From positions 31,690 through 95,689 of the forward strand of contig NZ_WESC01000016.1 in NCBI RefSeq assembly GCF_009184905.1: 64,000 nucleotides of DNA, read 5' to 3'. This DNA comes from Parvibaculum sedimenti (GTDB lineage: Bacteria > Pseudomonadota > Alphaproteobacteria > Parvibaculales > Parvibaculaceae). Made by a program: the position numbers and the translations under genes. The notes under the pieces are model-generated. The model saw nothing but the letters and a program-made list of their open reading frames with translations. It was not told the DNA's origin and made no database searches. Positions 41,468-50,568 of this stretch are shown here, piece by piece. The first letter of the stretch is position 1, and each line of letters starts with the position of its first letter.

Positions 41468-43036
41468 ATGTTCGATCGCGAGCATATTCATTCGGTTGCC
41501 GATATTACGCGTGCGCAGGCCAAGGCCGCGGCGAACGACGTCGCGCAGGTCTTTGAGGGTCGCGTGACGACTTACGCGGAGCTCGACAAGCGGGCGAGCC
41601 GCGTGGCGCAGGGCCTCATTGCCGAAGGCTGCAAGCCCGGCGCGCGTGTAGGCTTCATCGGCAAGAATTCGGATCGCTATTACGAGATGCTATATGGCGC
41701 GGTGAAGGCGAAAGCTGTTGTCGTCGGCGTCAATTGGCGCCTTGCACCGCCCGAAGTCGCCTATGTGCTGAACGACGCCCGGACGGAAATCGTTTTCGTC
41801 GGCGCCGAATTCTACGATGTGATCCAGCAGGTGCTCAGCGAGTGCCCGAGCGTGAAGCGCGTCATCGCGCTCGATGGCGGACGCAGCGACTGGATCTCCT
41901 TCGACGAGTGGCGCGATGGATATCCCGCAGCCGATCCCATGCTGCCCGCTCATATCGACGACGATGTGATCCAGCTCTATACGAGCGGCACCACTGGCCA
42001 TCCCAAGGGTGTGCAGCTCACCAACCGGAATTATCTTGCCACCTTCGAGGCGGGCGAGGCGTCGGGCTGGGCAGACTGGAAGCGCCGCGAAGTCTGCCTC
42101 GTCTGCATGCCGCTTTTTCATGTGGCGGGCGTCAATATCGGCATTATCGGCCATGTGCATGGCACAAAGAACGTCATCCTGAAGGATGTCGATCCGCAGG
42201 TGATCCTGAAGCTCATCGAGAGCGAGAAGATCAACATCGCCTTCATGGTACCGGCGGTCATTCTGTTCCTGCTCCAACAGCCGAACATCAAGACAACGGA
42301 TGTTTCCTCGCTGCGCCAGATTCTCTATGGCGCGTCGCCCATTGCCGAAGATGTGTTGAGGCAGGCGCAGTCGACTTTCAATGCCGGCTTCGTGCAGCTT
42401 TACGGTCTGACCGAGACGACGGGCGGTGCGACCTATCTGCCGCCGGATGCCCACGATCCGGCGAAGGGCAAGCTGCGCTCCTGCGGCATTCCTTATTCCA
42501 ACATGGAAATCCGAGTCGTCGATGAAAAGGGCGAAGACGTGCCGCAGGGCGGTGTCGGCGAAATCGTCATCCGCGGCGGAATGGTGATGAAGGGCTACTG
42601 GAACAGGCCCGAAGCGACCGAGGACGCTGTGCGCGGCGGCTGGTTCCATTCAGGCGACGCCGGCTATTTCGACACGGACGGCTATCTCTACATTCACGAC
42701 CGCGTGAAGGACATGATCGTTTCGGGTGGCGAGAACGTCTATCCGGCCGAAGTCGAGAATGCGCTGTTCGGCCATCCCGCCATCGCCGATGTCGCCGTGA
42801 TCGGCGTGCCCGACGAGCGCTGGGGCGAGGCGGTGAAAGCCTGTGTCGTGCTGAAGCCGGGGCAGAGCGTGGAGGTGGCCGACATCATTGCCTTCGCCAA
42901 GACGCGCATCGCGGGCTTCAAGGTGCCGAAATCCATCGACATCGTGCAGGCGTTGCCGCGCAATCCGTCCGGCAAGATTCTGCGCCGCGAACTCAGAGCT
43001 CCCTACTGGGAAGGCCGCGAGCGGATGGTCAACTGA
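41468..43036 (+). CDS. AMP-forming acyl-CoA synthetase (FadD-like)
   Basis: A 522-residue ligase that activates a carboxylic acid via an acyl-adenylate. The P-loop is YTSGTTGHPKGVQLTN. QLYGLTETTG, SGDAGYFDTDGYLYIHDR, SGGENVYPAEVE and the catalytic Lys in PRNPSGKILRREL follow in order. The overall length and YPAEVE form are like FadD3/FadD13 medium-chain or steroid-side-chain ligases. ATG 41468 has GGGAGGA upstream. A feruloyl-CoA-synthase-like gene follows after 36 nt, making a two-ligase operon. Confidence 0.87.
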   Translation: MFDREHIHSVADITRAQAKAAANDVAQVFEGRVTTYAELDKRASRVAQGLIAEGCKPGARVGFIGKNSDRYYEMLYGAVKAKAVVVGVNWRLAPPEVAYVLNDARTEIVFVGAEFYDVIQQVLSECPSVKRVIALDGGRSDWISFDEWRDGYPAADPMLPAHIDDDVIQLYTSGTTGHPKGVQLTNRNYLATFEAGEASGWADWKRREVCLVCMPLFHVAGVNIGIIGHVHGTKNVILKDVDPQVILKLIESEKINIAFMVPAVILFLLQQPNIKTTDVSSLRQILYGASPIAEDVLRQAQSTFNAGFVQLYGLTETTGGATYLPPDAHDPAKGKLRSCGIPYSNMEIRVVDEKGEDVPQGGVGEIVIRGGMVMKGYWNRPEATEDAVRGGWFHSGDAGYFDTDGYLYIHDRVKDMIVSGGENVYPAEVENALFGHPAIADVAVIGVPDERWGEAVKACVVLKPGQSVEVADIIAFAKTRIAGFKVPKSIDIVQALPRNPSGKILRRELRAPYWEGRERMVN

Positions 43037-43072
43037 CGCCAGAATACGGAAATAGAAATCGGGAAGAGAATA

Positions 43073-44941
43073 ATGAGCGTCGCTGCAGAAAAGACGCAGC
43101 TTCCGCCTTTCAAACCGCTGAAGCAGAAGCCGCCGAAGATCAAGGTTGAGAAAAAGCCTGATGGCACGATCTATGTGTCGTCCGAATATCCCCTGGGCGA
43201 GATGAAGCGCTCGATCGTGCATCTGCTTGAGGAGAAGGCGGCCCTACATCCCGATCGGAACTTCATCGGCGAGCGCGATGCCTCCGGCGCCTGGGCTTAT
43301 ATCACCTATGGCGAGGCGAACCGCGCCGCGGACGCCGTTGCCACCGCGCTTCTGGCGCGCGGCATGGGCCCCTCGACGCCGCTGCTGATCCTTTCCGGCA
43401 ACTCGATCACGCATGCCGTTATGGCGCTGGGTGCGATGAAGGCGCGTGTGCCGGTTGCGCCCGTCAGCGTTCCCTATTCGCTGATGAGCACGGATTTTTC
43501 GAAGCTCCGCCATGTGTTCGAGCTGACGCGGCCGCGCATGATCTTCGCGCAGCAGGGCGCAATGTTCGAACGCGCGCTCCGGGCTCTCGATCTTTCGAGC
43601 GTCGATGTGGTGAGCCGCGACGGCGTCGAGGAAGGCGCAGCGAGCTTCCATTACGATACGATGATCGCAACGCCGATCGACGCCGCTGCCGTCGAGGCGT
43701 CGATGGACAGGATCGACCACGACACGGTAGCGAAATATCTCTTTACCTCCGGCTCGACCGGCATGCCGAAAGGCGCGATCCAGACCCATCGCATGATGAT
43801 GGCGCTGGTGGCAGCGCAGGAAGCGTTGCGCACCGAGGAGCCGGATCCCGACGAGATTCCCCAGAGCCTCGAATGGATGCCCTGGAACCATATCTCGGCG
43901 GGCAATATCAGCTTCAACGGCAATCTTGCCGCGGGCGGCACGGTGCATCTCGATGCGGGCAAGCCGATCCCCGGCCTCTTCGATCAAACGATCCGCAATC
44001 TGCGCGACGTTTCCCCGCGCGTCTTCGGTTCGGCGCCCGTTGCCTTCGCCATGCTCGCCGATGCGATGGAAAAGGATGTGGAACTTCGCCGCGCCTTCTT
44101 CCGCAATCTTGAATATATGGGCTATGGCGGCGCGACGCTTTCGAGCGACCTTTATGATCGCATGCAGGCGCTGGCGATTGCCGAGACCGGCCATCGCATG
44201 CCCCTCACGACGATGTATGGCGCAACGGAGACGCAGGGCATCACGGTCGTTCATTGGGTGACGGAGCGGGTTGGACTGATCGGTCTGCCGCTGCCGGGCA
44301 TCACGCTGAAGCTCGTGCCGAATGGCACCAAGCTTGAAGTGCGCGTGAAGGGACCGACGATAACGCCGGGCTATCTCAACGATCCGAAAAAGACGGCGGA
44401 GGCCTTCGACGAGGAAGGCTATTACGCGCTGGGCGACGCAGCGCGCTTCCTCGATCCGGAGCATCCGGAAGAAGGCATCGTTTTCGATGGCCGCGTGACG
44501 GAAGACTTCAAGCTGTCGTCCGGCACCTGGGTCTCGACCGGCACACTGCGCGCCGATGTTGTCGCCGCCTGTTCGCCGCTCATTCAGGACGCAGTCATTT
44601 GCGGCCTGGACAAGCCCTATATCGCGCTTCTCGCCTGGCCGAATATCGCCGCGGCGAAGGCCGTGGCCGGGCTCCATGACAGCGCCACACCGCAGGAAGT
44701 CGTCTCCCATCCCAAGGTCGTCGCACATATCCGTGAAGCGCTCCTGCGTCACAACAAGGACGGCGGCGGCTCGTCCACGCGCATCGCGCGCATTCACCTG
44801 ATGACGGAACCGCCGTCGATCGACGGGCACGAGATCACCGACAAGGGCTACGTCAACCAGCGCGCCACGCTCGACCGCCGCGCCCATCTCGTCGAGCGGC
44901 TTTACCTCGACGAAGCGCCCGATGATGTGATCGTCGTCTGA
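43073..44941 (+). CDS. Feruloyl-CoA synthase-like AMP-binding protein
   Basis: A 622-residue adenylate-forming enzyme. The P-loop is FTSGSTGMPKGAIQTH and the adenylate motif is TMYGATETQG; DGRVTEDFKLSSGTWVSTG replaces the usual hinge. The canonical C-terminal catalytic Lys motif is altered: here PPSIDGHEITDKGYVNQRA carries the only suitable Lys, as in feruloyl-CoA synthase relatives. A 40-residue N-terminal extension rich in Lys and Pro precedes the core. The substrate may be an aryl-propenoic or other aromatic acid, but no vanillin-pathway partner (ech, vdh) is near. Confidence 0.78.
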   Translation: MSVAAEKTQLPPFKPLKQKPPKIKVEKKPDGTIYVSSEYPLGEMKRSIVHLLEEKAALHPDRNFIGERDASGAWAYITYGEANRAADAVATALLARGMGPSTPLLILSGNSITHAVMALGAMKARVPVAPVSVPYSLMSTDFSKLRHVFELTRPRMIFAQQGAMFERALRALDLSSVDVVSRDGVEEGAASFHYDTMIATPIDAAAVEASMDRIDHDTVAKYLFTSGSTGMPKGAIQTHRMMMALVAAQEALRTEEPDPDEIPQSLEWMPWNHISAGNISFNGNLAAGGTVHLDAGKPIPGLFDQTIRNLRDVSPRVFGSAPVAFAMLADAMEKDVELRRAFFRNLEYMGYGGATLSSDLYDRMQALAIAETGHRMPLTTMYGATETQGITVVHWVTERVGLIGLPLPGITLKLVPNGTKLEVRVKGPTITPGYLNDPKKTAEAFDEEGYYALGDAARFLDPEHPEEGIVFDGRVTEDFKLSSGTWVSTGTLRADVVAACSPLIQDAVICGLDKPYIALLAWPNIAAAKAVAGLHDSATPQEVVSHPKVVAHIREALLRHNKDGGGSSTRIARIHLMTEPPSIDGHEITDKGYVNQRATLDRRAHLVERLYLDEAPDDVIVV

Positions 44942-44951
44942 CTCTTCTGTT

Positions 44952-45045
44952 CGTCATGCACGGGGGGACTCGATCCGCGCATCCGCGTCTTCCTTGCGAT
45001 ATGATGCAAGGGCAATAGACGCGGGTGGTCGGCCCGACCATGACG
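44952..45045. repeat. Intergenic cruciform repeat, copy 2
   Basis: A 94-bp element bounded by CGTCATG and CATGACG in inverted orientation. Its internal CCGCGTCT ... AGACGCGG pairing surrounds CCTTGC-GATATGAT-GCAAGG. It shares ends, layout and the CATCC(A/G)CG and GCAAG words with the copy at 40064-40150. It fills most of the gap between two plus-strand genes. Confidence 0.7.
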
Positions 45046-45067
45046 CGCAATAGAGTCTGGAGACCTC

Positions 45068-45616
45068 ATGTCCATCGCGCTCCCACGCGACATTCTCGAT
45101 TTCTGGTTTGCGGCCGGGCCTTCGAAGTGGTTCGCAAAGGATGCGTCCTTCGACGCGGAAATCCGCAAGCGCTTCGGCGAGACGCATGTGGCGGCCAGCG
45201 AGGGCAGGCTCGACGGCTGGATGAAGGATGCGCAGGGCGCGCTTGCGCTCCTCATCGTGCTCGATCAGTTCTCGCGCAATCTTTACCGCGACGATTACCG
45301 CGCCTGGGTGAATGATGGCAAGGCGCTCGCTCTTGCGCGGGAAGCGATCTCCCGCCGCTTGGATGTCGAAGTGCCGGTGACCGCGCGGCAATGGTTCTAT
45401 CTGCCCTTCATGCATGCCGAGGACGGGGCCACGCAGGAGGAAAGCCTGCGCTATCACTCGACGCGCCTCGAAGATGCGGAGGTGCTGCGCTTCGCCGAAA
45501 TTCATGCCGACATCATCAAGCGCTTCGGGCGCTTCCCGCACCGGAACGCCGTGCTTGGCCGCGCCTCGACGCCCGAGGAGAAGAGCTTCCTCTCAGATGG
45601 TGGTTTCGCGGGCTGA
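45068..45616 (+). CDS. DUF924 family protein
   Basis: A 182-residue protein of the DUF924 family. Recognisable conserved blocks are ILDFWFAAGPSKWFAKDASF at the start, LALLIVLDQFSRNLYRD in the middle and WFYLPFMHAEDGATQEES. The predicted fold is all helical with TPR-like repeats. Its biochemical role is not established. It sits alone after the repeat element, with no clear operon partner. Confidence 0.85.
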   Translation: MSIALPRDILDFWFAAGPSKWFAKDASFDAEIRKRFGETHVAASEGRLDGWMKDAQGALALLIVLDQFSRNLYRDDYRAWVNDGKALALAREAISRRLDVEVPVTARQWFYLPFMHAEDGATQEESLRYHSTRLEDAEVLRFAEIHADIIKRFGRFPHRNAVLGRASTPEEKSFLSDGGFAG

Positions 45617-45783
45617 GGGGGCGGAAAAAACCGCCATCCCGGGGCAGGATTCCGCCGGGCAGGCTTTGCCCATGTGGCACAAGGCGCACCGCTAAGTCAT
45701 TGATTCTTCATGGGTGTCTCTCTGGCCCGTCGGTTGCACTGCTCTGGATACAGTTCACGAGCCAATCCAGAGAGACCGCTTCC

Positions 45784-45990
45784 ATGATGACCGACCACGA
45801 GCTCAGCCTGCTTGCCGCCTACATGTTCGATACCCATGGAATGAAGGCCCTCGAATATGCCGATACGGCGGTTGAGGAACTGGAGCAGATCGGCGAGTTG
45901 CTGCGCGCCGACGCCTGGCGGGCGCTCAAGGGCTTCGTCATCGATATGGCTGAAGGCCGCCGCTCGCGCGAGGGCAACATCCTCCACTGA
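45784..45990 (+). CDS. Small acidic helical protein of unknown function
   Basis: A 68-residue protein beginning MMTDHELSLLAAYMFDTHG. It is strongly helical, acidic in the middle (YADTAVEELEQIGELLRADA) and basic near the end (GRRSREG). I do not recognise a family. ATG 45784 has GAGAG upstream and a strong terminator follows, so it looks like a real, separately transcribed gene rather than a chance frame. Confidence 0.6.
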   Translation: MMTDHELSLLAAYMFDTHGMKALEYADTAVEELEQIGELLRADAWRALKGFVIDMAEGRRSREGNILH

Positions 45991-46007
45991 CACTCGGTCG
46001 ACACCGG

Positions 46008-46043
46008 AAAAGGCCCCATGCCTGCCAAGGCGTGGGGCCTTTT
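46008..46043 (+). terminator. Rho-independent terminator after small protein gene
   Basis: An 11-bp stem AAAAGGCCCCA/TGGGGCCTTTT (46008-46018, 46033-46043) with a 14-nt loop, followed by CTTTTGG. Confidence 0.8.
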
Positions 46044-46126
46044 CTTTTGGCGCTTTGCGCTCGAGGGCTCGGCCCGGTAAAACCTTCCCAACGATAAAAA
46101 TGATCAAGAATAAATGGGAGGATGAA

Positions 46127-47065
46127 ATGGCACTCGACCCGCAAGTCAAAGCGCTTCTCGACGGCATGGCCGCCAATCCGGATGCGCCGCGTCTCATCGA
46201 TCTTCCGCCGGCAGGCGGGCGCGAGATGTACCGCGCCATGGCGGCGCAGCTCGACGTTCAGGGCCAACCTATCGGCAAGGTCGAGGATCGCACCATTCCC
46301 GGCCCGGTCGGCGAGATTCCACTTCGCCTCTACACACCGGTTGCCGCTGGCAGCGAGGCGCTTCCGGTCCTCGTTTATTTTCATGGTGGCGGCTGGGTGA
46401 TCGGCGATCTTGAAACGCATGATGCGCTCTGCCGAACCCTCGCCAATGAGAGTGGATGCAAGGTCGTCGCCGTCGACTACCGCCTTGCGCCCGAGCACAA
46501 ATTCCCTGCCGCAGCAGAAGATGCCTTTGCCGCCGTGCAATGGGTCGAGGCACATGCCGCCGAGATCGGCGTTGATGCAAACCGTATCGCGGTCGCGGGC
46601 GACAGCGCGGGCGGCAATCTCGCCGCTGTCGTGAGCCTTATGGCGCGCGACGCCAAGGGGCCGCACATTTCCTTCCAGATGCTTATCTATCCCGTTACGG
46701 ATACGAATACGGACACGATTTCCTATCGTGAATTCGCGGAGGGGCACTTCCTCGAACGTGACGGCATGATCTGGTTCTTCAATCATTATCTCGGCGATGT
46801 CGATCGCAACGATCCGCGCGTCGCCCCGCTCAAGGCGGCCTCCCACCAAGGACTGCCTCCGGCCTACGTCGTCACGGGCGGCTATGATGTGTTGCGCGAT
46901 GAAGGCCGCGCCTATGCCGAAACGCTGAAAAAGGCAGGGGTTCCCGTTGAACATGTCAATTACGAAGGCATGATCCACGGCTTCTTCAATCTTCAAGGCG
47001 TGCTCGACACGGGCCGCGAAGCGGTGAAGGCCGCGGCGCAGGCGCTCAAGATCGCGCTCGTCTGA
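46127..47065 (+). CDS. HSL-family alpha/beta hydrolase (esterase/lipase)
   Basis: A 312-residue hormone-sensitive-lipase-type esterase. The oxyanion motif is YFHGGGWVIGD and the nucleophile is in GDSAGGN. DYRLAPEHKFPAA follows HGGG as in the family, the acid is in GGYDVLRDEG and the His in GMIHGFFNL. ATG 46127 has GGGAGG upstream; an in-phase frame that continues 5' is interrupted by the terminator and is not used. It probably hydrolyses short- to medium-chain esters in the cytoplasm. Confidence 0.88.
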   Translation: MALDPQVKALLDGMAANPDAPRLIDLPPAGGREMYRAMAAQLDVQGQPIGKVEDRTIPGPVGEIPLRLYTPVAAGSEALPVLVYFHGGGWVIGDLETHDALCRTLANESGCKVVAVDYRLAPEHKFPAAAEDAFAAVQWVEAHAAEIGVDANRIAVAGDSAGGNLAAVVSLMARDAKGPHISFQMLIYPVTDTNTDTISYREFAEGHFLERDGMIWFFNHYLGDVDRNDPRVAPLKAASHQGLPPAYVVTGGYDVLRDEGRAYAETLKKAGVPVEHVNYEGMIHGFFNLQGVLDTGREAVKAAAQALKIALV

Positions 47066-47069
47066 CGGT

Positions 47070-47134
47070 TTTCGTCATTGTGAGTTGCAGACGAAGCAAT
47101 CCGGTCTTTTCGGAGCTGGATTGCTTCGCCGTTT
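47070..47134. repeat. Intergenic palindromic repeat of the GAAGCAATCC type
   Basis: CGTCATTGTGAG is followed by a perfect 11-bp inverted repeat CGAAGCAATCC (47092-47102) and GGATTGCTTCG (47118-47128) with a 15-nt loop. This wording resembles a repeat family spread through intergenic regions of many alphaproteobacteria; it is recalled, not searched. Confidence 0.6.
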
Positions 47135-47220
47135 GCCGCCGCCGCCATCCGGATAGTTCAGAACTGGATGGATGGTCATTTGAGCGTGGCGTAAAAAAGA
47201 AAAAACACCGGGAGGAACGA

Positions 47221-48813
47221 ATGACCGCGCCTTTTCTGAGAACGCCCGCCGTGCACCCGTTTTCGGGCTTCGACGTGCCTCATCTGCTCGCGCTTCACGC
47301 CGCGGCGCGGCCCTCGCATCCCTTCCTCATCTGGGAGCCTTTCGAGGGGCCGTCGAAGACCTGGACCTATGCCGAATTTGCGGCAGAGACGAAGGCAGTC
47401 GCAGCCGGACTGAAGGCGCGGGGCGTCGGTCTCGGCGACAGGGTGCTCGTCCATCTCGACAATTGCCCGGAAACGATCATCGCCTGGTATGCCTGCGCGC
47501 ATCTCGGCGCCGTCGCCGTCACCACCAATGCGCGCTCGGTTGCGGACGAACTCACTTATTTCTCGGAACATGCGGGCGTCGTCGGCGCGATCACGCAGCC
47601 GAAATTCGCCACGCTGGTCGCCGAAAGCTGCCATGCGATCAAATGGCTTGCCATCACCGAAACGGATAATGGCGCGCCCGCCGCTCCCGGCAACCGCCCG
47701 CAGAAATCGGAAAGCTTCGCCGCGCTTTATGGCAATCCCGCCGATGTGCCGCTTCGCCCTGCGGATCCCACGGCGAATGTCGGTATTCAGTACACGTCGG
47801 GCACCACCTCGCGGCCCAAGGGTGTCGTCTGGACGCATGCGAACGCGCTCTGGGGCGCGAAGCTCTGCGCCATGCATGAGACGCTCACGCCGGACGATGT
47901 GCATCTCGTCTATCTGCCGCTCTTCCACACCAATGCGCAGTCCTATTCGGTGCTGGCGACGCTCTGGGTCGGCGGTACGGTGGTTGTGCAGCCGCGCTTC
48001 TCGGCCTCGCGCTTCTGGGATGTGTCGCTCAAGCATCGCTGCACCTGGACATCCATGGTGCCCTTCTGCCTGCGCGCTCTCGCCACGCATGACGTGCCTG
48101 CCGCCCATCACTACCGCCTTTGGGGCAATGGCGTCGCCAGCCTGCCGACTGACGCGCATTTTCGCGTCAAGACCATCGGCTGGTGGGGCATGACCGAGAC
48201 AATCACGCATGGCATCGTCAGCGATCCCTTCGTGCCCGCGCCGGCCATGTCCATCGGCAAGCCGTCGCCCGCCTATGAAATCGCGATCACCCGAGAAGAT
48301 GGTTCACCTGCCGAAGCCGGCGAGACGGGTACGCTTCTCATTCGCGGCATTCCAGGCCTCTCGCTCTTCAAGGAATATCTCAACAATCCCAAGGCGACGG
48401 CCGAGAGCTTCGACGAGCAGGGCTTCTTCATCACCGGCGACCGCGTGACGCTGATGCAGGACGGCTTCATCCGTTTTGCCGACCGCGACAAGGACATGCT
48501 GAAGGTCGGCGGTGAGAATGTCGCGGCCTCCGAGATCGAGACGGTCATCATGGCGGCAGGTGGCGTTCATGAGTGCGCAGTGGTCGGACGGAAGGACCCC
48601 ATGCTCGACGAAGTGCCTGTCGCCTTCCTTCTCGTTCCGGGCGGCGAGGCGGAAGCGCCGAAAGACCTCAAGGAAAAGGTCATGGCGCATTGCAGAAAAT
48701 TGCTTGCGGATTTCAAGGTGCCGCGCGAGATTCGTATTGTCGATGCCTTGCCGCGCTCAACTTTAGAAAAAATAGCCAAGGCCGAGTTGCGTCGTCAGCT
48801 CGAAGACGACTGA
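47221..48813 (+). CDS. ATP-dependent acyl-CoA ligase (AMP-binding, CaiC-like)
   Basis: A 530-residue adenylate-forming ligase. The P-loop is YTSGTTSRPKGVVWTH and the adenylate motif is IGWWGMTETI. TGDRVTLMQDGFIRFADRDK is the hinge and VGGENVAASEIE follows. The C-terminal catalytic region is ALPRSTLEKIAKAELRR: the usual Gly before Lys is Glu, but the Lys is kept. The family resembles carnitine/crotonobetaine-type ligases; the substrate is not known. ATG 47221 follows GGGAGG. The SulP transporter follows after 42 nt. Confidence 0.83.
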   Translation: MTAPFLRTPAVHPFSGFDVPHLLALHAAARPSHPFLIWEPFEGPSKTWTYAEFAAETKAVAAGLKARGVGLGDRVLVHLDNCPETIIAWYACAHLGAVAVTTNARSVADELTYFSEHAGVVGAITQPKFATLVAESCHAIKWLAITETDNGAPAAPGNRPQKSESFAALYGNPADVPLRPADPTANVGIQYTSGTTSRPKGVVWTHANALWGAKLCAMHETLTPDDVHLVYLPLFHTNAQSYSVLATLWVGGTVVVQPRFSASRFWDVSLKHRCTWTSMVPFCLRALATHDVPAAHHYRLWGNGVASLPTDAHFRVKTIGWWGMTETITHGIVSDPFVPAPAMSIGKPSPAYEIAITREDGSPAEAGETGTLLIRGIPGLSLFKEYLNNPKATAESFDEQGFFITGDRVTLMQDGFIRFADRDKDMLKVGGENVAASEIETVIMAAGGVHECAVVGRKDPMLDEVPVAFLLVPGGEAEAPKDLKEKVMAHCRKLLADFKVPREIRIVDALPRSTLEKIAKAELRRQLEDD

Positions 48814-48855
48814 ACGCGCGAGGCGCCATTTCCCCTGTTCCGGGAAGGTTGAGCC

Positions 48856-50562
48856 ATGCCGTTCACGACCCCACCAGCGGAATCCCGCTGGGCCTTGTTC
48901 ATCCCGAAGCTCGTTACCGTTCTCCGGGAGGGGTACGGGACGGCGGATTTCCGAAGCGACTTCATAGCCGGCCTGACGGTCGCCATCGTCGCGCTGCCGC
49001 TTTCGATGGCACTTGCAATCGCCAGCGGTGCGACACCCGACAAGGGCATTATCACGGCGGTCGTCGCCGGCTTCTTCATATCGGCGCTCGGCGGCTCCCG
49101 TTTCCAGGTCGGTGGGCCGACCGGCGCCTTCGTCGTCGTCGTCTTCAACGTCATCGCCCAGCATGGATATGACGGGCTTATCCTTGCTACCCTGATGGCC
49201 GGGCTATTGCTTATTGCCGCCGGGCTTTTCCGCGTCGGTACCTACATCAAATATATACCGCAGCCCGTCGTCACCGGCTTCACTGCCGGCATCGCGATCA
49301 TCATCGCGTCGAGTCAGATCAAGGATTTCCTGGGCCTTGCGATCGACAAGGTGCCCGGCGACTTCTTTCCGAAAATTGCCGCGCTCGGCGGCGCCCTTTC
49401 GACGACAAGCCCGGCGACGCTCGCCGTGGCGGCCGGTTCGCTCGCCGTCATTATCCTCATCCGTCGCTATCGCCCGGCCTGGCCGCAATTTCTGATCGCC
49501 GTCGTGCTCGCCTCGGTGGTGGTCTATGCCTTCCACCTGTCGACAGATACGATAGGCTCGCGTTACGCGGGGCTCCAGCCGGGCTTTGAAATGCCGACGC
49601 TGCCGCATGTCACATTCGAGCGCCTGCGCGACCTCGTCCCGACTTCTTTCACCATCGCCTTCCTCGCGGGCGTCGAATCGCTGCTTTCAGCCATGGTCGC
49701 CGACAGCATGACCGGACGGCGCCATCGCTCCAATTGCGAACTCGTGGCGCAGGGTGTCGCCAATTGCGCTTCCGCGCTCATCGGCGGCTTGCCCGCGACC
49801 GGCGCCATTGCGCGCACGGCGACCAACATCCGGGCGGGTGCGAAGGGGCCGATTGCGGGCATTCTGCATGCGGTTTTTCTGCTGATCTTCATGCTCGTCG
49901 CCTGGCCACTCACGCATTTCATTCCGCTTGCGGCGCTCGCCGCCGTGCTGATGATCGTTGCGTGGAACATGAGCGAGGTCGAACGCTTCACCCATCTCAT
50001 GAAGGCGCCGATTGGCGACCGCGCCGTTCTGCTCGTTACCTTCGGCCTCACCGTCATGGTCGATCTCACCGTTGCCATCGAGGTGGGCGTCGTTCTCGCC
50101 TCCGTCCTTTTCATGCATCGCATGTCCGAGGCCGTGCAGGTTCAGGCCAATGTGAAGCTTCTCGACGACGATGTGTCAGACGATACGCCGCATGATATGC
50201 GCCCCGTCACGCAGGCCGAGCTGCCGCCCGGCGTCATTGCCAGCGTCATCCGCGGTCCCTTCTTCTTCGGCGTCGCGATGCAGCTCGGCGAGACGCTGGA
50301 CCGTATCGGCAAACCGCCGCGCGTCCTCATCCTGCGCATGCGCGCCGTGCCGATGGTCGATGGGTCTGGCGCCAGCGCCATTCAATCCCTGGTCGACCGC
50401 TGCGCGCGGCATGGCACGAAGCTCATCATCACCGGCATCCAGCCGCAACCGCGTCAGGTACTTCAGGCGATGGGCATTCTTGACGAAAGCCGCGTCATTC
50501 TCGTGCCGAACATTGAAGTGGGTCTTGCCCGGGCGAGGGAGATCGTCAGCGTTCCCGCATGA
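48856..50562 (+). CDS. SulP-family anion transporter with STAS domain
   Basis: A 568-residue transporter. About twelve helices include the SulP signature regions GLTVAIVALPLSMALAIASG and ALGGSRFQVGGPTGAFVVVV. A C-terminal cytoplasmic STAS domain (about 445-560) includes VIRGPFFFGVAMQLGETLD and RMRAVPMVDGSGASAI. SulP members carry sulfate, bicarbonate or dicarboxylates. It converges on the AGPS-like gene with a 6-nt gap. Sulfate or bicarbonate would each fit the surroundings (the Ccr reaction needs CO2), but nothing decides it. Confidence 0.9.
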   Translation: MPFTTPPAESRWALFIPKLVTVLREGYGTADFRSDFIAGLTVAIVALPLSMALAIASGATPDKGIITAVVAGFFISALGGSRFQVGGPTGAFVVVVFNVIAQHGYDGLILATLMAGLLLIAAGLFRVGTYIKYIPQPVVTGFTAGIAIIIASSQIKDFLGLAIDKVPGDFFPKIAALGGALSTTSPATLAVAAGSLAVIILIRRYRPAWPQFLIAVVLASVVVYAFHLSTDTIGSRYAGLQPGFEMPTLPHVTFERLRDLVPTSFTIAFLAGVESLLSAMVADSMTGRRHRSNCELVAQGVANCASALIGGLPATGAIARTATNIRAGAKGPIAGILHAVFLLIFMLVAWPLTHFIPLAALAAVLMIVAWNMSEVERFTHLMKAPIGDRAVLLVTFGLTVMVDLTVAIEVGVVLASVLFMHRMSEAVQVQANVKLLDDDVSDDTPHDMRPVTQAELPPGVIASVIRGPFFFGVAMQLGETLDRIGKPPRVLILRMRAVPMVDGSGASAIQSLVDRCARHGTKLIITGIQPQPRQVLQAMGILDESRVILVPNIEVGLARAREIVSVPA

Positions 50563-50568
50563 TCTTTT

